DNA of 21,577 bases from Pseudomonadota bacterium (GTDB lineage: Bacteria; Pseudomonadota; Alphaproteobacteria; Rhizobiales; Methylopilaceae): positions 1 through 21,577 of the forward strand of contig JAEZCD010000383.1 of assembly GCA_023430145.1 (NCBI GenBank), read 5' to 3'. Below are positions 13,980 to 21,577 of the stretch, one piece after another (the stretch's first letter is position 1; every line of letters begins with the position of its first letter). The notes under the pieces were generated by a model. It was not told the DNA's origin and searched no databases. It worked only from the letters and a program-made list of their open reading frames with translations. The position numbers and the translations under genes are program-made.

Positions 13980-15389
13980 TCAGGAGCCGGCGCCGGCCCC
14001 GTCGGCCGACACGCCTTCACGAGTTGCATGGATGCCCGCATCCGTCAACGCGGTGTCCTCCTGGCGCGTGCGCGCCCGCTCGGTGCTGGCGCCTCGCCGC
14101 TTCGCCTTCCGGGCCCGCCGCCCCTCGGCCCGCCGTTCGGCGGCGCCGACGCGTCCGAACAGGCCGCGGAAGCGATCCCAGGCGCGTCCGAGCCGGCCGC
14201 GCCAGGAGGTGTCTGCGGGCAGCGCCCGCATCAGCCGGGAGAACACCTCGTAGGGCTCGGGCGCCGTCGCAGGCGCCGCCGCGGAGCCGGCGAGGCGCGC
14301 GCGGATGTCCTGCAGCCCGGCCTCGTCGAGGCGCGCAGGATAGGCGTCGCGGTACCGGCCGAGCGCCTCGGCGAGGGCCACGCCGGCGGCGTCTCCATCC
14401 GCGGGCGCGGCCCGAAGACCGCGCAGCGTGCTCCGCCAGCCGATGGCGTCGATCGCCCGGCCGACGACGGCGGCGGCGTCGACGGAGGAGGTCGACGCGC
14501 CGGCCTGCGGCGGTGCCAGGAGGAGCCGCGCCTGGTCTTCCGGCAGGTAGTCGCGTGCGAGCCGCTCGCAATCCTTGCGGCAGGCCTCGGCCATGCGCTC
14601 GGCCTGCGCGGCGGAGAGCCGCAGGCGCTGGTCGCCGTTCAGCGCCCGCAGCCGATGGCGGACGCGGAAGAAGAAGCCGTCGTCGATCGCGCCCGGATTC
14701 TCCGTCTGCCAGCGGCGGACGAAGCGCAGCACGTCGACGCCGGTCGGGTCGAAGCTCTCGTTGGCGATTTTCCGCCGGCTCGCCGGGATGCGCAGGCCCT
14801 CGGTCGGCACGCCGATCCAGGCCATGAAATCCTCGAACGGGTTGACCCGGATGACGTCGCCGTGGAAAAGCCGCACGTGTACGGCGTCGCGTCCGAAGCG
14901 CTCGCGCCAGCGGTCGAGATAGGCCGCCTGCCGATAGTAGCCCTGGGCGAGGACGCGCGACACGAAGGCGTTCAGCGACAGCGTCACCCCGCCGGTGCGG
15001 ACACGCTGCTGATAGAGGCTGACGACGTGCTCGTCCGGCCGCCGGACATAGCAGTAGACGCGCGGCGTCGCCTTGTGGGCGGCGACGAAGTCCTCCAGCG
15101 ATCGCATCACCTCGGGGGTCGAGACGAACAGGTTCTCGTTCGAGATGATCGCCTTGTCCCAGCTTCGCCGCGCGAACTCCTTGTCGAGCACGGCGCCGAC
15201 CTCGTCGATGCGGCCCTCGAGCCGGCGCCCGCCCTCGAAGAAGTCGCGGATGAAGCGCGATTTGCCCGCCCCGAAGGCGGAGGGATAGAGCACGCCGCGC
15301 CGCGCGAGCTGCCGGCGGGTGGCGTCGAGGCTCGCCTGGATGAAGGTGCTGCCCGTCTTCTGCCGGCCGATATGCAGGATGACGTCCAA
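13980..15389 (-). CDS. sulfotransferase-like protein, paralogue 3 (first in the cluster)
   Basis: The 469-aa product begins MDVILHIGRQKTGSTFIQ, with IISNENLFVS (81-90) and YCYVRRPDEHVVSLYQQRVR (112-131), then TGG. By family knowledge these are the 5'-phosphosulfate loop and the 3'-phosphate-binding Arg/Ser of PAPS-dependent sulfotransferases. The C-terminus (about 400-440) is dense in Arg and Lys, which may contact membrane or polyanions. TTG at 15389 is favoured, with AGGAG 10 bp upstream and the same TTG-GAC-GTC opening as the other copies; an ATG at 15422 would add 11 residues. The 179-bp space to the upstream oxidoreductase gene shows no clear promoter. Sulfation of a surface polysaccharide or a small molecule is possible; no sulfate-activation gene is in the window. 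Confidence 0.76.
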   Translation of the reverse strand: MDVILHIGRQKTGSTFIQASLDATRRQLARRGVLYPSAFGAGKSRFIRDFFEGGRRLEGRIDEVGAVLDKEFARRSWDKAIISNENLFVSTPEVMRSLEDFVAAHKATPRVYCYVRRPDEHVVSLYQQRVRTGGVTLSLNAFVSRVLAQGYYRQAAYLDRWRERFGRDAVHVRLFHGDVIRVNPFEDFMAWIGVPTEGLRIPASRRKIANESFDPTGVDVLRFVRRWQTENPGAIDDGFFFRVRHRLRALNGDQRLRLSAAQAERMAEACRKDCERLARDYLPEDQARLLLAPPQAGASTSSVDAAAVVGRAIDAIGWRSTLRGLRAAPADGDAAGVALAEALGRYRDAYPARLDEAGLQDIRARLAGSAAAPATAPEPYEVFSRLMRALPADTSWRGRLGRAWDRFRGLFGRVGAAERRAEGRRARKAKRRGASTERARTRQEDTALTDAGIHATREGVSADGAGAGS

Positions 15390-15568
15390 GACCGATGCGC
15401 TCCTGGCGGGATGCCGAGGCAAACCCTCCGGCCAGCGCGGCGGCGGACCGGCTCGGGATTGCTGCGACGGAGGAGTTGCACGCCGTTTCGCGCCCCGTCA
15501 ATCGCCCTTCGGGCGCGCCGTCAGGGCGCGTGGCGCTGCGGCTGGATCGGGGCCGGGCGCGCGACCGC

Positions 15569-18523
15569 TCAGGCCGTCCGCCGCGCCGCTGCGACGCTCG
15601 TCTCCAGCACCCGGGCGACATGCATCGGCGATCTGCCGGCGCCGTCGCGGATCTGGTGCCGGCACGAGGTGCCGTCGGCGACGATGAGGGTGTCCGCGGG
15701 TGCCGCGCGTACCGCCGGCAGGAGCGACAGCTCGCCCATCGCCCTCGAAACCTCGATCGTGTCGGCGCCGTAGCCGAAGGCGCCGGCCATCCCGCAGCAG
15801 CTCGACTCCACCGCCTCCACCTTAAGTTCCGGGATCAGCCGCAGCGATTTCTCCACCGCGCCCATGACGGCAAAGCTCTTCTGATGGCAGTGGCCGTGCA
15901 GCAGCGCCTTCTCGCCGATCGGCCCGAGCGGCAGCGTCAGCCGCCCCGCCACCGCCTCGCCGGCCAGAAACTCCTCGAGCATCATTGCCCTGCCGGCGAC
16001 CTTCTTTGCCGCCTCGCCCGGGATCAGCGCCGGCACCTCGTCGCGGAACGAGAACAAACAACTCGGCTCGAGCCCGAGCACCGGCATGTCGGAGTCCACC
16101 AGCGGGCCGAGGGCGGCGAGCGCCCGCTCGGCCTCGCGCTTGGCCTCGTCCGTCCGCCCGACCGACAGGAAGGTGCGCCCGCAGCAGATGGGCCGCCTCG
16201 TGCCGTCGGTGGGCGTCGCGAGATGCACGCGATAGCCGCCGGCCGCCAGCACGGCGATCGCCGCGTGGACGTTCTCCGGCTCGAAATAGCGGTTGAAGGT
16301 GTCGACGAACAGGACGACGCCCGGCCCGTCCGTCGGGCCGAGATCGCCGGCGGCGGCCTCGTTAAAAATATCGCCGCGCCATTCCGGCAATTTCCGCTCG
16401 GCGCTGAAGCCGGTGATTCTCTCGGCGATCTTCGCCGCGCCCGGCAGCCGGTCGCGCAGGTTGAGCAGCCATGGCACCCGTGCCGCCCAGGGCGCGTAGC
16501 GCGGCAGCCAGCCGACGAGATAGTCGCGCACCGAATGGCCGAGCTTTCGCGCCCGGGCGGAAAGAACCTCGATCTTCATGCGCGCCATGTCGACGCCGGT
16601 CGGGCATTCGCGCCGGCAGGCCTTGCAGGAGACGCAGTATTTCAGCGTCTCGGCCATCTCCTCGGAGGTGAAGGCGTCGGGCCCCAGCTGCCCCGAGAGC
16701 GCGAGCCTCAAGGTGTTCGCCCGCCCCCGCGTGACATCCCGCTCCTCGCGGGTCACCCGGTAGGACGGGCACATGGCGCCGCCCTCGAGCTTTCGGCAGG
16801 CGCCGTTGTTGTTGCACATCTCGACCGCGCCCAAGAGGCCGCGGGAGGCGCCCGGATAGGCCGACCAGTCGAGCTTCGGATCGACCTCGTCGGCGCCATA
16901 GTGCGGGCCGTAGCGGAAATAGGACCTGTCGTCGAACTTCGGCGCGTGCACGATCCGGTTTGGGTTGAACAGGTCCTTCGGGTCGAAGGTCTCCTTCACC
17001 TCCTCGAAGGCGCGGACCAGGCGCGGGCCGAACATTTTTTCGTGGAACTCGGAGCGGACGAGGCCGTCGCCGTGCTCGCCCGAATGCGAGCCCTTGAAAG
17101 CGCGCACCATGCTGAACGCCTCTTCGGCGATCGCCCGCATCGCCTTGACGTCCTTGTCGAGCCGGAGATTCAGCACCGGGCGGACATGCAGGCAGCCGAC
17201 CGAGGCATGCGCGTACCAGGTGCCGCGCGTGCCGTGGCGCGAAAAAATCTCGGTGAGGTTTTCGGTGTATTCGGCGAGCCGGTCGAGCGGCACGGCGCAA
17301 TCCTCGACGAAGGAGATCGGCTTCCGCGCCTCCTTCATCGACATCATGATGTTGAGGCCGGAGGTGCGCACGTCGGCGATCGCCGCCTGCAAGGACGGGT
17401 CGACGACGTCGACGACGCCGCCCCATTTGGCGCCGCTGTTGCCCCAGGCGAAGCCGAGATCGCCCATCAGCTCGTGCAGCCGCGTCAGGCGGCGCACATT
17501 CTCGTCCGGCTCCTCGGCGAACTCGACGAGCAGGATGGCTTGCGGCTCGCCGCGCACGAACTGCTCGAGCGTCGCCCGGAACATCGGGATCTCGCGGGCG
17601 AGCTCGAGCAGGGTCGAATCGACGAGCTCGACGGCGATCGGGCCGAGCGTGACGAGATGCTGGGCGGCGTCCATCGCCTCCCGGAACGAGCCGAAATGGC
17701 AAGCGCCGACGGCCCGCCTGCCAAGCACCGGCCAGAGCTTCAGCTCGATCGCGGTCGAGAAGGCGAGGGTGCCCTCCGAGCCGACGAGGATGTGCGCGAG
17801 GTTGAGGTCGTTGGTCGCCCGCGGCACCAGCGCGTCGAGATTGTAGCCGCCGACCCGCCGCTGCACCTTCGGGAAGCGGGCGGCGACCTCCTGTTCCTCG
17901 CGCTCGCCGATCTCGATCAGTCGCCGGGCGAGCGGTCGCAGCGGCGAATCCTTCGGCAGCTCGTCGAGACCGGCCGAGACCGGGCCGAAGCGCGCCTTCT
18001 CGCCGGTGGCCAGGATCGCGTCGACGGCGACGACGTTGTCCCGCGTGGTGCCGTAGCGGAGCGAGCGGCCGCCGCAGGAATTGTTGGCCGTCATGCCGCC
18101 GATCGTCGCCCGGGCGGCGGTGGAGACGTCGACCGGGAACCACAGCCCGTGCGGCTTCAGCTTGCGGTTCAGCTCGTCGAGCACGATGCCGGGCTCGACG
18201 ACGCAGCGCCGGGAAGCGGCGTCGAGGTCGATGATACCGTTCAGATAGCGGGAGCAGTCGACGATCAGGCCGCGATTGACCGTCTGGCCGCATTGCGAGG
18301 TGCCGCCGCCGCGCGCGGTGACGGGCACGCCCTCCTGGAAGGCGAGCGCGATGGCCCGCTCGGCATCCTGCATGCGGCGCGGCACCACCACGCCGACCGG
18401 CGTCTGCTGGTAGTGCGAGGCGTCGGTGGAGTAGCGCCCGCGGCTGAAATCGTCGAAAAGAACGTCGCCGGCCACCTCGGCGCGCAGCCGGCGCTCCAGC
18501 CCCGGCATCAGGGTAACGGCCAT
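15569..18523 (-). CDS. FAD-linked and Fe-S-binding oxidoreductase (YdiJ / D-2-hydroxyacid dehydrogenase type)
   Basis: The 984-aa product fuses a PCMH-type FAD domain with a GlpC-like iron-sulfur half. The FAD part includes PVTARGGGTSQCGQTVN (67-83) and TIGGMTANNSCGGRSLRYG (140-158). A D-lactate-dehydrogenase-like C-terminal cap follows, with SGEHGDGLVR and FDPKDLFNPNRIV. The first Fe-S motif starts at Cys570 (CNNNGAC...MCPSY); the second is CVSCKACRRECP at Cys630, 633, 636 and 640. Cysteine-rich CCG-type motifs come last (ICCGRTFLS, HCHQKSF, SSCCGMAGAFGY). Such proteins oxidise D-2-hydroxyacids such as D-lactate or D-2-hydroxyglutarate and pass electrons to the respiratory chain; the substrate here is unknown. 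ATG at 18523 follows GAAGG with 5-bp spacing. It is divergent from the serine-glyoxylate aminotransferase, hinting at a glycolate/glyoxylate-related substrate. Confidence 0.9.
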   Translation of the reverse strand: MAVTLMPGLERRLRAEVAGDVLFDDFSRGRYSTDASHYQQTPVGVVVPRRMQDAERAIALAFQEGVPVTARGGGTSQCGQTVNRGLIVDCSRYLNGIIDLDAASRRCVVEPGIVLDELNRKLKPHGLWFPVDVSTAARATIGGMTANNSCGGRSLRYGTTRDNVVAVDAILATGEKARFGPVSAGLDELPKDSPLRPLARRLIEIGEREEQEVAARFPKVQRRVGGYNLDALVPRATNDLNLAHILVGSEGTLAFSTAIELKLWPVLGRRAVGACHFGSFREAMDAAQHLVTLGPIAVELVDSTLLELAREIPMFRATLEQFVRGEPQAILLVEFAEEPDENVRRLTRLHELMGDLGFAWGNSGAKWGGVVDVVDPSLQAAIADVRTSGLNIMMSMKEARKPISFVEDCAVPLDRLAEYTENLTEIFSRHGTRGTWYAHASVGCLHVRPVLNLRLDKDVKAMRAIAEEAFSMVRAFKGSHSGEHGDGLVRSEFHEKMFGPRLVRAFEEVKETFDPKDLFNPNRIVHAPKFDDRSYFRYGPHYGADEVDPKLDWSAYPGASRGLLGAVEMCNNNGACRKLEGGAMCPSYRVTREERDVTRGRANTLRLALSGQLGPDAFTSEEMAETLKYCVSCKACRRECPTGVDMARMKIEVLSARARKLGHSVRDYLVGWLPRYAPWAARVPWLLNLRDRLPGAAKIAERITGFSAERKLPEWRGDIFNEAAAGDLGPTDGPGVVLFVDTFNRYFEPENVHAAIAVLAAGGYRVHLATPTDGTRRPICCGRTFLSVGRTDEAKREAERALAALGPLVDSDMPVLGLEPSCLFSFRDEVPALIPGEAAKKVAGRAMMLEEFLAGEAVAGRLTLPLGPIGEKALLHGHCHQKSFAVMGAVEKSLRLIPELKVEAVESSCCGMAGAFGYGADTIEVSRAMGELSLLPAVRAAPADTLIVADGTSCRHQIRDGAGRSPMHVARVLETSVAAARRTA

Positions 18524-18635
18524 TCCGACCTTCGAGCCTGCAAAACGAACGCTTGACCGAATTTTGCATTCATAATTCACTATTGCAAGAGACGATCGCG
18601 CCTTGCCGCGTTCGCGTCCATCCGGGAGTTGAACG
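18524..18635. promoter_or_regulatory. divergent control region with TTGCA-type inverted repeats
   Basis: This AT-richer 112-bp space separates two divergent genes. TGCAAAA (18539-18545) and TTTTGCA (18562-18568) are perfect reverse complements with centres 23 bp apart, and a further TTGCAA is at 18583-18588. A plus-strand -35-like TTGACC lies at 18553-18558 without a good -10. On the minus strand, TTGCAA (18588-18583) with CAAAAT 16 bp on is a possible promoter for the oxidoreductase. The GntR regulator encoded downstream could act here, but that is a guess. Confidence 0.4.
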
Positions 18636-19844
18636 ATGCCCAGCAATGCAGCCCGCGTCGCCGGCCGCCATTTCCTGCAGATTCCCGGCCCGACGCCGGT
18701 GCCGGACCGCATCCTGCGGGCGATGGACATGCCGGTGCTCGACCATCGCGGGCCGGAATTCCAAAAACTCGGCCGCCGCGTGCTGGAGAAGTTGCGGGGC
18801 GTCTTCAAGACGCGCGCGCATGTGTTCATCTTCCCGGCGTCCGGGACCGGCGCCTGGGAGGCGGCGCTCGCCAACGCGCTCGCCCCGGGCGACACGGTGC
18901 TGATGTACGAGACGGGGCATTTCGCCACGCTGTGGCGCAACATGGCCCTCAAGCTCGGGCTGAAGCCGGTCTTCATCGAATCGGACTGGCGCCGCGGCGC
19001 CGACCCGGCGGCGATCGAGGAGCGGCTGCGCGCCGATACGGGGCACGCGATCAAGGCGGTCTGCGTCGTCCACAACGAGACCTCGACCGGCTGCGTCTCG
19101 CCGATCGCGGCCGTGCGCAAGGCGATCGACGCCGCCGGCCACCCGGCCCTGCTGCTCGTCGACACGATCTCCTCGCTCGCCTCGATCGACTACCGGCACG
19201 ACGAGTGGGGCGTCGACGTCACCGTCGCCGGCTCGCAGAAGGGGCTCATGCTGCCGCCGGGCCTCAGCTTCAACGCCGTCAGCGAGAAGGCGCTCGCCGC
19301 CTCCAAGGCGCCCGGCCTGCCGCGGCTGTTCTGGTCGTGGGAGGAGATGATCCCGCACAACAGGAACGGCTTCTTCCCCTACACGCCGGCGACCAACCTG
19401 CTCTACGGCCTCGACACGGCGATCGACATGCTGGAGGAGGAGGGGCTCGACAACGTCTTCGCCCGCCACGACCGGCACGCCGAGGCGACGCGGCGGGCGG
19501 TGCGCGCCTGGGGCCTCGAGATTCTCTGCGCGGTGCCGGAGCACTACTCGTCCTCGCTGACCGCGGTGCTGATGCCGGAGGGCGTCAATGCCGACGAGTT
19601 CCGGGGGACCGTGCTCGACGCCTTCGACATGTCGCTCGGCACCGGCCTCACCAAGCTCGCCGGAAAGGTGTTCCGCATCGGCCATCTCGGCGACACCAAC
19701 GACCTGACGATTCTGGGCGCGCTGGCCGGGGTCGAGATGGGCCTGTCGGTGGCTGGCGTTCCGCACAATAAGGGCGGCACGCAAGTCGCGATGGATTTCC
19801 TCGCCGGACAGGCGAAAGGCGTGGCGAGAATGGCGGCCGAGTAG
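18636..19844 (+). CDS. sgaA: serine--glyoxylate aminotransferase (class V)
   Basis: It transfers the amino group of serine to glyoxylate, forming glycine and hydroxypyruvate, in the serine cycle of methylotrophs or in glyoxylate disposal. The 402-aa product starts with the typical LQIPGPTPVPDRILRAM (14-30), then DHRGPEF (36-42) and the phosphate-binding PASGTGAWEAAL (67-78). Asp176 in LLLVDTISSLASIDY contacts the PLP ring nitrogen, and Lys202 in VAGSQKGLMLPPG forms the Schiff base. The late block GTGLTKLAGKVFRIGHLGD is characteristic of the AGXT/SGAT family. ATG at 18636 follows GGGAG (18624-18628). Alanine or aspartate as donor cannot be excluded, but the overall match is to SgaA. No other serine-cycle gene is visible. 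The gntR gene follows after 36 bp. Confidence 0.9.
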   Translation: MPSNAARVAGRHFLQIPGPTPVPDRILRAMDMPVLDHRGPEFQKLGRRVLEKLRGVFKTRAHVFIFPASGTGAWEAALANALAPGDTVLMYETGHFATLWRNMALKLGLKPVFIESDWRRGADPAAIEERLRADTGHAIKAVCVVHNETSTGCVSPIAAVRKAIDAAGHPALLLVDTISSLASIDYRHDEWGVDVTVAGSQKGLMLPPGLSFNAVSEKALAASKAPGLPRLFWSWEEMIPHNRNGFFPYTPATNLLYGLDTAIDMLEEEGLDNVFARHDRHAEATRRAVRAWGLEILCAVPEHYSSSLTAVLMPEGVNADEFRGTVLDAFDMSLGTGLTKLAGKVFRIGHLGDTNDLTILGALAGVEMGLSVAGVPHNKGGTQVAMDFLAGQAKGVARMAAE

Positions 19845-19880
19845 TAGGTTTCGCGCGGAGTTTGCGGCGCGGAGAAGGAC

Positions 19881-20564
19881 TTGGCGACATCCAGCGTCAT
19901 CGCACGACGTAGCCTGCACGACGAGCTCGTCGATCTGTTGCACGAGATGCTGCTCGCCGGCGAGCTGCGGCCCGGCGAGAAGGTCAACGAGCAGGCGCTC
20001 TGCGCCCGCTTCGGCGTCTCGCGGACGCCGCTGCGCGAGGCGCTGAAAGTTCTCGCCTCGGGCGGCCTCATCACGCTATCGCCGAACCGGGGCGCCAGCG
20101 TCGTGCGCATCACGCCGGAGGAGATCGACGAGCTGTTCCCGATCATGGGTGCGCTCGAGGGCCTCGCCGGCGAGCTCGCCTGCGCGCGCATCACCGATGC
20201 GCAGGTGGCCGAGATCCGCCGCATGCACGATGCGATGGTCGAGCACTACGAGCTCGGCGAGTCGGCCAGGTATCTCAAGCTCAACCGGGCCATCCACGAG
20301 GCGATCTTCGCCGCCGCCGGCAATGCCGAGCTGACCGCCCTCTACCACACGCTGATGATCCGCACCCACTCGGTCCGCTTCATCGCCAAGAAGTCGCCGC
20401 ACCGCTGGAAGGAAGCGGTCGACGATCACGTCGAGATCATGGATGCGCTCGAAAAGCGCGACGGGCCGCGGCTGTCGGCTCTGCTGAACCTGCATCTCCG
20501 CCACAAGGCCGGCATGGTGCACGAGTCGCTCATGGACGGCGCCGAGGCGGCCGCCGCCGAGTGA
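19881..20564 (+). CDS. GntR family transcriptional regulator, FCD subfamily
   Basis: The 227-aa product has an N-terminal winged helix (about residues 9-77) with LLAGELRPGEKVNEQALCAR, then FGVSRTPLREALKVLASGGL and NRGASVV. A helical FCD ligand-binding domain (about 83-215) carries metal-site type residues, including NRAIHEAIF and the HVEIMDALEKRD region. FCD regulators usually sense small carboxylates. The start is TTG at 19881, with GGAG 6 bp upstream (19871-19874), giving MATSSVIARRSLHDELVDLL. It lies 36 bp downstream of sgaA and overlaps the next gene by four bases, so it probably senses a metabolite of the glyoxylate/hydroxyacid genes next to it. The target site is unknown. Confidence 0.9.
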   Translation: MATSSVIARRSLHDELVDLLHEMLLAGELRPGEKVNEQALCARFGVSRTPLREALKVLASGGLITLSPNRGASVVRITPEEIDELFPIMGALEGLAGELACARITDAQVAEIRRMHDAMVEHYELGESARYLKLNRAIHEAIFAAAGNAELTALYHTLMIRTHSVRFIAKKSPHRWKEAVDDHVEIMDALEKRDGPRLSALLNLHLRHKAGMVHESLMDGAEAAAAE

Positions 20565-21577
20565 GCGACCTCTTCGTCGCCGTCGCCGGGCGGTGGGATC
20601 CGTCGGTCGCGATCATCAGCCTCGCCGAGGCGCTGAAGCCCGAGAACTTCGGCTCCGGTCGCGCGGTCGTTTCGTGGCCCCGGGTGACGCTGGACGTGCT
20701 CGGGCCCGATCGTACGGCGGTGCCGGCCGCCGGCCTGCCGGTGAGCCTTGCGGTCGATCCCGGGCGCGGCCGTGCCTACGTCGTCGACCATGCCGGCAAA
20801 ACGCCGCCCTCCACGGTCGCCGGCGTGCCGCACGGACATCCCGGCAACGTCGCCGTGCTCGATCTTGCGGCGGCAGTCGATCCCGGCATTGACGGCACGC
20901 TCGGCGCCGTGCGGGACGTCGTCGAGACCGGGACGGGCGGCCCGGTCGGCTGCGCGCTGACACCGGACGGCCGCCATCTCTTGGTCACCTCGGCCGAGGG
21001 GCTCGGCACGGAGGACGGCGGCTTTCGGATCACCGTGATGGACGCGCCGGCGGCGCGGAAGCTGCACGATGTGCGCCTGCGGGCGACCGGCGAGCCTTGT
21101 CGGCTGCCATCGCCCGACGCCGGCTTCGGCCGCTTTCCGAATCCCAACGGCATCGCCATCGCCGCTTCGGCCGGCCTCGTCTTCAGCGGCAATGGCGGCA
21201 GCAACGACGTCTCCGTGCTGCGGCTCGCGGATGTGCTGCGCGGCAGCGACGGCGCGGAGCTCGCCCGCATCCCGGTGAGCAGCGGCCCGTTCGGCCTCGC
21301 TTTGTCCCCCGACGAGGCCGTGCTCGCGGTCGCCTGCCGCGAGGATGCGCGCACCGGCGCCGAGGGCCGGACGGTGGCCCTGATCGATGTTTCGCGCACG
21401 GCGTTGATCACGGAGGTCGCGGTCGGCAGCGATTTTGCCGGCCAGGCGACACGGCCGACCGGTGTCGCCTTCGCGGCCGACGGGGCGCTCTACGCCACCT
21501 GCACGCGCGCAGGGACCGTATCGCGCATCGAGCCGGCCGGCCGCGGTTGGCGCGAGACCGGTCGCATCGCGCTGCGC
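20561..21577 (+). CDS. YncE/YVTN-type beta-propeller protein, truncated by the window end
   Basis: An uninterrupted frame of 339 codons starts at GTG 20561 within the gntR stop (GTGA overlap) and runs off the window. It begins MSDLFVAVAGRWDPSVAIIS. It shows the recurring blade pattern of YVTN/lactonase-like propellers: VSLAVDPGRGRAYVVDHAG, GNVAVLDL, VGCALTPDGRHLLVTSAEG, PNGIAIAASAGLVFSGNGGS, NDVSVLRL, FGLALSPDEAVLAVACRED, TVALIDVS and PTGVAFAADGALYATCTRAG. At least five blades are visible. There is no signal peptide at this start. Proteins of this shape bind or hydrolyse small molecules or serve as scaffolds; nothing here shows which. The overlap with gntR implies coupled translation and a shared regulon. 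Confidence 0.8.
   Translation, partial: MSDLFVAVAGRWDPSVAIISLAEALKPENFGSGRAVVSWPRVTLDVLGPDRTAVPAAGLPVSLAVDPGRGRAYVVDHAGKTPPSTVAGVPHGHPGNVAVLDLAAAVDPGIDGTLGAVRDVVETGTGGPVGCALTPDGRHLLVTSAEGLGTEDGGFRITVMDAPAARKLHDVRLRATGEPCRLPSPDAGFGRFPNPNGIAIAASAGLVFSGNGGSNDVSVLRLADVLRGSDGAELARIPVSSGPFGLALSPDEAVLAVACREDARTGAEGRTVALIDVSRTALITEVAVGSDFAGQATRPTGVAFAADGALYATCTRAGTVSRIEPAGRGWRETGRIALR

Noticed and set aside
15473..15501. A -35-like TTGACG (15501-15496, minus strand) considered as a promoter for the sulfotransferase cluster.
   Set aside because: The sequence at 16-18 bp spacing (CAACTC) does not resemble a -10 box.
15503..15515. CGCCC-TTC-GGGCG hairpin between the oxidoreductase and sulfotransferase 3, considered as a terminator.
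   Set aside because: The stem has only 5 bp and no T-run follows on either strand.
15395..18556. A 1053-codon open frame on the plus strand.
   Set aside because: It lies antisense to the FAD/Fe-S oxidoreductase, whose motifs are unmistakable. The plus-strand translation is Arg/His/Asp-rich and low in complexity, as expected for a shadow frame in GC-rich DNA.
18524..19165. Extension of the oxidoreductase frame to 19165 (1198 codons).
   Set aside because: The extension is antisense to the N-terminal half of sgaA, and the FAD-domain family begins near the ATG at 18523, which has its own ribosome binding site.

Overview
The window is about 21.6 kb of high-GC chromosomal DNA from an alphaproteobacterium, most likely of the order Hyphomicrobiales (Rhizobiales). 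The evidence is a CP4-like class II EPSP synthase, a FYDLN-acid family protein divergent from aroA, the order aroA-cmk-rpsA-sppA-ihfB-lapA, and 'GTCATTGCGAG' type palindromic intergenic repeats. No genus can be named from the sequence. No RNA gene, CRISPR array, transposase or phage gene was seen.

Layout. (1) 1-2336: the 5' end of a FYDLN-acid protein gene (minus), then aroA and cmk (plus). (2) 2346-4592: an accessory island on the minus strand lying between cmk and rpsA. It is a tight three-gene operon: an unrecognised 428-aa protein with a TIM-barrel-like pattern, a Xre/DUF2384 antitoxin and a RES-domain toxin. Its promoter is overlapped by a perfect 11-bp inverted repeat. (3) 4593-6713: rpsA with a long structured leader and a terminator. 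(4) 6773-8276: an M19 dipeptidase gene (minus) between two different palindromic repeat elements. (5) 8277-10973: sppA, ihfB, lapA and an ornithine cyclodeaminase/mu-crystallin family reductase, the last three packed end to end. (6) 10910-15389: three tandem sulfotransferase-like paralogues (minus), each best started at a TTG codon. (7) 15569-18523: a large FAD plus Fe-S oxidoreductase (minus), divergent from (8) 18636-21577: a serine-glyoxylate aminotransferase, a GntR/FCD regulator and a beta-propeller protein that runs off the window end.

How the genes work together. The first half is housekeeping: aromatic amino acid synthesis, CMP phosphorylation, ribosomal protein S1, nucleoid protein IHF and membrane proteolysis. 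Its conserved order appears interrupted twice, once by the toxin-antitoxin island and once after lapA, where related genomes usually carry trpF-trpB-trpA. The second half is accessory metabolism: a putative sulfation locus, and a divergent 2-hydroxyacid oxidase / glyoxylate transamination pair with its own regulator.

The least explained piece is the 428-aa protein that leads the Xre-RES operon, together with the symmetric operator-like palindrome on the operon promoter.
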